Assembly: GCA_030670375.1 (NCBI GenBank) | Contig: DAOVBT010000040.1 | Coordinates: 1-9,855 of the forward strand | Length of the DNA stretch: 9,855 nt | Reading direction: 5' to 3' | From: Candidatus Aminicenantota bacterium | GTDB lineage: Bacteria; Acidobacteriota; Aminicenantia; Aminicenantales; Aminicenantaceae | In this document: positions 6,250 to 9,855 of the stretch, one piece after another | How positions within the stretch are numbered: the first letter of the stretch is position 1 | Layout of the letters: the number at the start of each line of letters is the position of its first letter | Position numbers and translations under genes: made by a program | The notes under the pieces: generated by a model | Told to the model about the DNA's origin: nothing | Databases searched by the model: none | Seen by the model: only the letters and a program-made list of their open reading frames with translations

Positions 6250-7641
6250 ATGGCCAAAGAACAAAAAAAAACGCCTATTTTTTCCGGTGCTTCGCCTGAA
6301 CAGGTTGCTGAAGATTTGAGACCTCTGGTTGAATTCGAGGAGGAGGGGCTCTCTCTTGCGGCCTTACATCAGCTTTTGGAAAAAAAGCTGTTTCCCCATC
6401 TGATGAACTACGACATCCCCACTTTCCAGTCCATGTTCAATGCCATCCCCGAAGAGGGCGCCAAGTTCGGGGCGGTCATCGCTCTCCAACACAACCAGGG
6501 TGTGACCAACTGGCAGGTATCCCCCGGTGGAGCCATGCTGGAGGAGCTGTGTGGCAAAGCTCTCTGCCGTTTGTTTGGATTCGCGCGGGAAGCAGATGCC
6601 ACATTTATGTACTGCGGCACCTATGCCAATCAGAACGCTTTGTATCTGGCCCTCCACAGGCAGGCTGAAATTGAAGGATTCGACCTCAACCAAAGAGGCC
6701 TACAAGGCTTCAAAGATCCCAGCCGCCTCGCGGTGCTGACTTCCGAAGATGCACACCTCTCACTCAGACACGCCGTTCGAACCCTGGGAGTCGGTGAACA
6801 AGGTCTTATTCCCTTGAAAGTCGATGAAAACCGCCGCATCGATGTCGACAACTTGAGGGAAAAGCTGGATGAGCTCAACGGAAAAAGAGACATCTTCTGT
6901 GTTGTCGCCACGGCCGGAACGACATCCAGCGGATCGGTGGATCCCATTATGCCGATCGCTAAAATATGCCAAGAATCGGATACATGGCTGCATGTGGACG
7001 GGGCCTATGGATTCGCTTACTGTCTGGTCCCGGAACGGGAACATCTTTACCAGGGCAGGGAACTGGCTGACTCCGTTTCTTGGGATCCCCACAAACAGCT
7101 TGGCATCCCCATCCCCAATTCTGTGCTCTTTCTCAGACGTCAAGAAGATTTTGGACGCATGACCATTTTCGGCGATTATTTCAACCCGGAGGGAGACCCA
7201 AAACCCAATCCCGGCCTCAAATCTCCCCCGACCACACGGCCCTTTTCCGCATTATCTCTCGTCACATCTTTGCGCTACCAGGGATTAATAAAATTGGTCG
7301 AAAGACTTCGGGCACCTTTGGCGGCAATCAAGGAAACAGCAGGCCGGATCGAGGAGGAACAAGGGGTGGAATTGTCGCTTACCCCCGACACCGGCATCCT
7401 GTGTTTTCGCATTATCCCTGAAGGTTTTCCAAAAGATAAGCGGAATGAATTGCAGGAATATGTCTACGACAGGATCATGAATGAAGGCAGGAGGACTATT
7501 TCAAAAACAATACTGGGACAGGATACGGTGTTGCGCTTGGTGGCAATTTCCCCATCGTTAACGGCCGATGATCTGATGGAAACGGTCGGTTACGCCCGTT
7601 CTGTCGCTAAGGAATATTCATCGTCAATGCGAACGAAGTGA
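6250..7641 (+). CDS. Group II PLP-dependent decarboxylase
   Basis: A 463-aa fold-type I PLP enzyme of the aromatic-amino-acid/glutamate decarboxylase group, which removes the alpha-carboxylate of an amino acid to give an amine. Visible motifs are GTYANQ (123-128, cofactor phosphate region), H169 (SEDAHLS, stacks on the PLP ring), 'ATAGTTSSGSVDPI' (220-233), HVDGAYG (248-254, the Asp that pairs with the pyridine nitrogen), and the Schiff-base lysine K282 in WDPHKQLG. All core residues are present. The DPHKQLGIP context differs from the common DPHKWL form, so the substrate cannot be read from the sequence; Asp-, Glu-, diaminobutyrate- or tyrosine-type activity are options. An AAGAGG Shine-Dalgarno precedes the ATG. 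It sits between the hydantoinase gene and a sodium:amino-acid symporter gene, which suggests it acts on an amino acid or carbamoyl amino acid made or imported by them. Confidence 0.88.
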   Translation: MAKEQKKTPIFSGASPEQVAEDLRPLVEFEEEGLSLAALHQLLEKKLFPHLMNYDIPTFQSMFNAIPEEGAKFGAVIALQHNQGVTNWQVSPGGAMLEELCGKALCRLFGFAREADATFMYCGTYANQNALYLALHRQAEIEGFDLNQRGLQGFKDPSRLAVLTSEDAHLSLRHAVRTLGVGEQGLIPLKVDENRRIDVDNLREKLDELNGKRDIFCVVATAGTTSSGSVDPIMPIAKICQESDTWLHVDGAYGFAYCLVPEREHLYQGRELADSVSWDPHKQLGIPIPNSVLFLRRQEDFGRMTIFGDYFNPEGDPKPNPGLKSPPTTRPFSALSLVTSLRYQGLIKLVERLRAPLAAIKETAGRIEEEQGVELSLTPDTGILCFRIIPEGFPKDKRNELQEYVYDRIMNEGRRTISKTILGQDTVLRLVAISPSLTADDLMETVGYARSVAKEYSSSMRTK

Positions 7642-7676
7642 AGTGATCTTCGGTATGTCATTAAGGAACCTTTTGT

Positions 7677-9086
7677 ATGTTTGACAAAATCCTGGATGTG
7701 GCTGCAAGGATCGACAGCATTCTCTGGGGTCCGTGGACAATCGTTTTCATCGCGGCAGTCGCCGTCTACTTCACGATTCGATCGAAAGGCTTCCAGATTC
7801 GACGGATCAATCTCATTTTTAACAAGACATTTGGCACGATTTTTAGAGGAGAAAAAACAAAAGCAAAAGGACGGATGACCCCATTTCAGGCTACATCGAC
7901 GGCTCTGGCCAGCACAGTCGGTATGGGGAATATGGCAGGAGTGGCCACAGCTCTATCTATCGGAGGCCCGGGCGCTATTTTCTGGATGTGGGTATTGGCT
8001 CTTTTAAGCATGATGACCAAAACGGCAGAAATCACTCTTGCGGTTCACTACCGGGAGGTAGACAATAAGGGGAACCTGCGCGGAGGGCCGATGTACTACA
8101 TCCTGAAGGGCTTGGGATGGAAGACGCTGGCAAAGTTGTTCTCGGTCGGGATTCTGATCAATGCTCTGTTCACAGCCACTTTGCTCCAATCCCATACCGT
8201 TGGGCGCGCGTTCCTATCCAGCTATAAAATAGATCCGCACATAACAACAGGAGCCATGGCTTTGGTCACCGCGGTTGTGATCATCGGCGGAATCCGGCGT
8301 ATCGGCCAGGTGTGCGAGCGCTTGGTGCCTTTCATGTCGTTTGTCTATCTCGCCGCAGGAATTTTTATTTTTATCATCAACTTCACAAAAATTCCCGAGG
8401 TGTTCGGCATGATCTTCCAGTATGCCTTTGCCCCTATTCCTGCAGCTGCAGGATTTGCCGGGGCTGCGGTCAGAGCAGCCCTCAAGGAGGGCGTGGCCAA
8501 AGGCATGTTATCCAATGAAGCCGGATTAGGGACAGCCCCGATTGCCCATGCCACAGCAGACACCCCACACCCCTTTCAACAGGGACTGTGGGGAGCCTTC
8601 GAGGTCTTCATCGACACCATGGTCATCTGCACCATAACTTCATTTGCCATCCTTTCCACTGGGCTTCTATCCAGCGGTCAATCCGGAATCGAGCTGGTGA
8701 TCGATTCTTTCTCGTCGGTTTTTCCTCCTGATGTGGCAAGCACATTGATTTCTGTTTCCATCCTAACTTTTTGTCTGTCTACACAGATCGCATTTTTCAT
8801 CTATTATGAGACTTCGATCATCAATCTTTTCGGGAAAAAAGCCATCACATATTTAAAGTGGTTTTACTTAATGCCCGGTGTTATTTTTGCGGGAATAGCC
8901 GATGTCGAGAAACTTTGGGTGTTTGCCAACATCTCTGTGGGAATGTGTTCTTTGCCGAACTTGGTGGCTCTCTTAGCTCTGAGCGGGGCCTTTTTCAAAC
9001 TGATGAAGGACTATATTATGGACAAGAACAAATATGCGACAGCGAAGGTGGATGCATCAAAGATGTATGTAAAAACAGCTAAATGA
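7677..9086 (+). CDS. Sodium:alanine/glycine-type symporter (AGCS family)
   Basis: A 469-aa polytopic inner-membrane protein with about ten or eleven hydrophobic segments. 'ALASTVGMGNMAGVATAL' (77-94) and 'GGPGAIFWMWVLALLSMMTK' plus TAE (96-118) are the AGCS signatures; 'GGPMYYILKGLGWK' and 'SNEAGLGTAPIAHA' are further conserved family segments. AGCS proteins co-transport small amino acids (alanine, glycine) with Na+. The length is normal and no break is seen. An AAGGA Shine-Dalgarno sits 9 nt before the ATG, 35 nt after the decarboxylase gene, and the 3' end overlaps the racemase start by 4 nt (ATGA). Hydantoin operons usually carry an NCS1-type transporter (HyuP), so an AGCS protein here points to uptake of an amino acid rather than the ring compound, or to an altered specificity. 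Confidence 0.92.
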   Translation: MFDKILDVAARIDSILWGPWTIVFIAAVAVYFTIRSKGFQIRRINLIFNKTFGTIFRGEKTKAKGRMTPFQATSTALASTVGMGNMAGVATALSIGGPGAIFWMWVLALLSMMTKTAEITLAVHYREVDNKGNLRGGPMYYILKGLGWKTLAKLFSVGILINALFTATLLQSHTVGRAFLSSYKIDPHITTGAMALVTAVVIIGGIRRIGQVCERLVPFMSFVYLAAGIFIFIINFTKIPEVFGMIFQYAFAPIPAAAGFAGAAVRAALKEGVAKGMLSNEAGLGTAPIAHATADTPHPFQQGLWGAFEVFIDTMVICTITSFAILSTGLLSSGQSGIELVIDSFSSVFPPDVASTLISVSILTFCLSTQIAFFIYYETSIINLFGKKAITYLKWFYLMPGVIFAGIADVEKLWVFANISVGMCSLPNLVALLALSGAFFKLMKDYIMDKNKYATAKVDASKMYVKTAK

Positions 9087-9724
9087 AAAAAATACGAAAA
9101 ATTTTGATCATCAATCCCAACAGCGATCTGGAGATGACAAGGGCTATCCAGGAGACGGCAGATCATTTCGCTAAAGGCAAATTTGAAGCTCTTTGCCAAC
9201 ATACACCTGGAGCTCCCAAATTTATCGAAACGCGCGAAGACGAGGTTTTGGCAGCATCGGGAATGATCCAACTGGTCAGGGAGAACAATGATAAATGCGA
9301 TGCCTTCATCATCGCCTGTCACTGCGATCCCAACATGGATTCCATCAAAAAAATCACCGATAAACCTGTCGTCGGGATCGGAGAGGCCTCGATGAGGATC
9401 GCCAGCATGCTGGGGCATCGATTTTCGATCATTCAGACAACGGAGGAATCCGTTCCCCTCAAGGAAGCTCTGGTGAGGAAATATCAGCTCCAGGATTCTT
9501 TAGCTTCGGTACGAGCACCTCGAGATATTTCGCCAGAATCGAACAATGAGGAAAAGTATATTAAAGCTGCCAGAGCCGCTATGGCAGAGGATAGAGCAGA
9601 TGTTATCGTATTGGGTTGCGCAGGTTTGACAGGGCTGGACAAACGCATGCAAAAAGAGCTGGGCGTTCCGGTCCTGGACGGCGTGATATGCGCCCTCATC
9701 CTCACTACTGCTTTAATTAGGTGA
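9083..9724 (+). CDS. Asp/Glu/hydantoin racemase family protein (HyuE-like)
   Basis: A 213-aa protein of the cofactor-independent two-cysteine racemase superfamily. It begins with the typical INPNS (10-14), and its catalytic cysteines are C79 (IIACHCDP) and C179 (VLGCAGL), which act as the acid/base pair in hydantoin, allantoin and Asp/Glu racemases. The INPNS and ACxxDP pattern fits the hydantoin/allantoin racemase branch best. It starts inside the symporter gene (ATGA overlap) without a clear Shine-Dalgarno, so translation is probably coupled. It is on the short side: family members usually continue past 'DGVxxAL...ALVRLGL'. Here the last codons and the TGA stop lie in a large inverted repeat (from 9679), so the natural C-terminus may have been cut or replaced. 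Racemase plus hydantoinase in one operon fits conversion of both enantiomers of a 5-substituted hydantoin-like ring. Confidence 0.85.
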   Translation: MKKIRKILIINPNSDLEMTRAIQETADHFAKGKFEALCQHTPGAPKFIETREDEVLAASGMIQLVRENNDKCDAFIIACHCDPNMDSIKKITDKPVVGIGEASMRIASMLGHRFSIIQTTEESVPLKEALVRKYQLQDSLASVRAPRDISPESNNEEKYIKAARAAMAEDRADVIVLGCAGLTGLDKRMQKELGVPVLDGVICALILTTALIR

Positions 9725-9855
9725 CGGGATACTTGATTACCTAATTCTGGCGGTGTCAGTTTTAAGAGAAGAAAGCTGAATGAAATGAATTAGGTAATCA
9801 AGTATCCCGTCACCGAATTAAAGCAGTAGTGAGGATGAGGGCGCATATCACGCCG
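9679..9855. repeat. Large inverted repeat: arms 9679-9747 and 9787-9855
   Basis: The right arm is the reverse complement of the left arm over 69 bp with a single mismatch (A at 9719 against G at 9815), separated by a 39-nt loop (9748-9786). The outer half of the left arm is the 3' coding end of the racemase gene, so the repeat copies coding sequence. There is no poly-T tail, so it is not an ordinary terminator. It ends exactly at the window edge, which raises the possibility of an assembly foldback or chimeric read; a real inverted duplication is the alternative. Confidence 0.9.
9715..9819. repeat. REP/REPIN-like palindromic core inside the inverted repeat
   Basis: The left unit (9715-9746) begins AATTAGGT and ends ACCTAATT, an 8-bp self-complementary stem around GACGGGATACTTGATT; the right unit (9788-9819) is its inverted copy with one change in that stem. 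Two such units facing each other across a short loop is the layout of a REPIN, and the GGTGAC...ATACTTGATTACC style resembles intergenic palindromes linked to REP-associated tyrosine transposases as I recall them. No other copy is in this window, so the multi-copy nature is untested. Confidence 0.4.

Overview
The window looks like a contig from a Gram-negative bacterium of an environmental lineage. It carries an outer-membrane beta-barrel protein of the DUF5916/CBM9-like type, remnants of the 'MIGKxISHYKxL' Ser/Thr kinase family that is greatly expanded in Acidobacteriota and Aminicenantes-like genomes, and toxin-antitoxin-like small genes typical of such genomes. Placement in or near Aminicenantes/Acidobacteriota is an inference from recalled family patterns (moderate to low confidence). 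By eye, the first ~2.4 kb is clearly more AT-rich than the rest.

Positions 1-2400, all minus strand, form an accessory patch. In transcription order it holds a 115-aa uncharacterised protein with its own strong promoter, a broken kinase 5' end, a 58-aa protein that overlaps a nucleotidyltransferase by 4 nt (TA-like pair), an orphan CopG-type antitoxin, a second broken kinase 5' end, and the N-terminal ATPase part of an AAA_14/DUF4143-type protein that runs off the left edge. The two kinase remnants are direct repeats bracketing the nucleotidyltransferase/antitoxin cassette.

Positions 2440-4689 (minus) encode a secreted, outer-membrane CBM9-like/DUF5916 beta-barrel protein. It is divergent from a four-gene plus-strand operon. 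The 126-bp intergenic region holds two back-to-back sigma70-like promoters whose -35 boxes are only 6 bp apart.

Positions 4816-9724 (plus) form the operon: a hydantoinase/dihydropyrimidinase-type amidohydrolase, a group II PLP-dependent decarboxylase, an AGCS-type sodium:amino-acid symporter, and an Asp/Glu/hydantoin racemase (ATGA overlap with the symporter). Together they suggest import and degradation of a cyclic ureide or imide, or of an amino acid derived from one: racemisation, ring opening and decarboxylation. The N-carbamoylase normally found with hydantoinase and hydantoin racemase is absent from the visible part. This atypical gene set is the best candidate for an undescribed pathway here.

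The last 177 bp form a near-perfect 69-bp-arm inverted repeat that includes the 3' end of the racemase gene. Its core resembles a REP/REPIN-like palindrome. It is either a real inverted duplication or an assembly foldback at the contig end.
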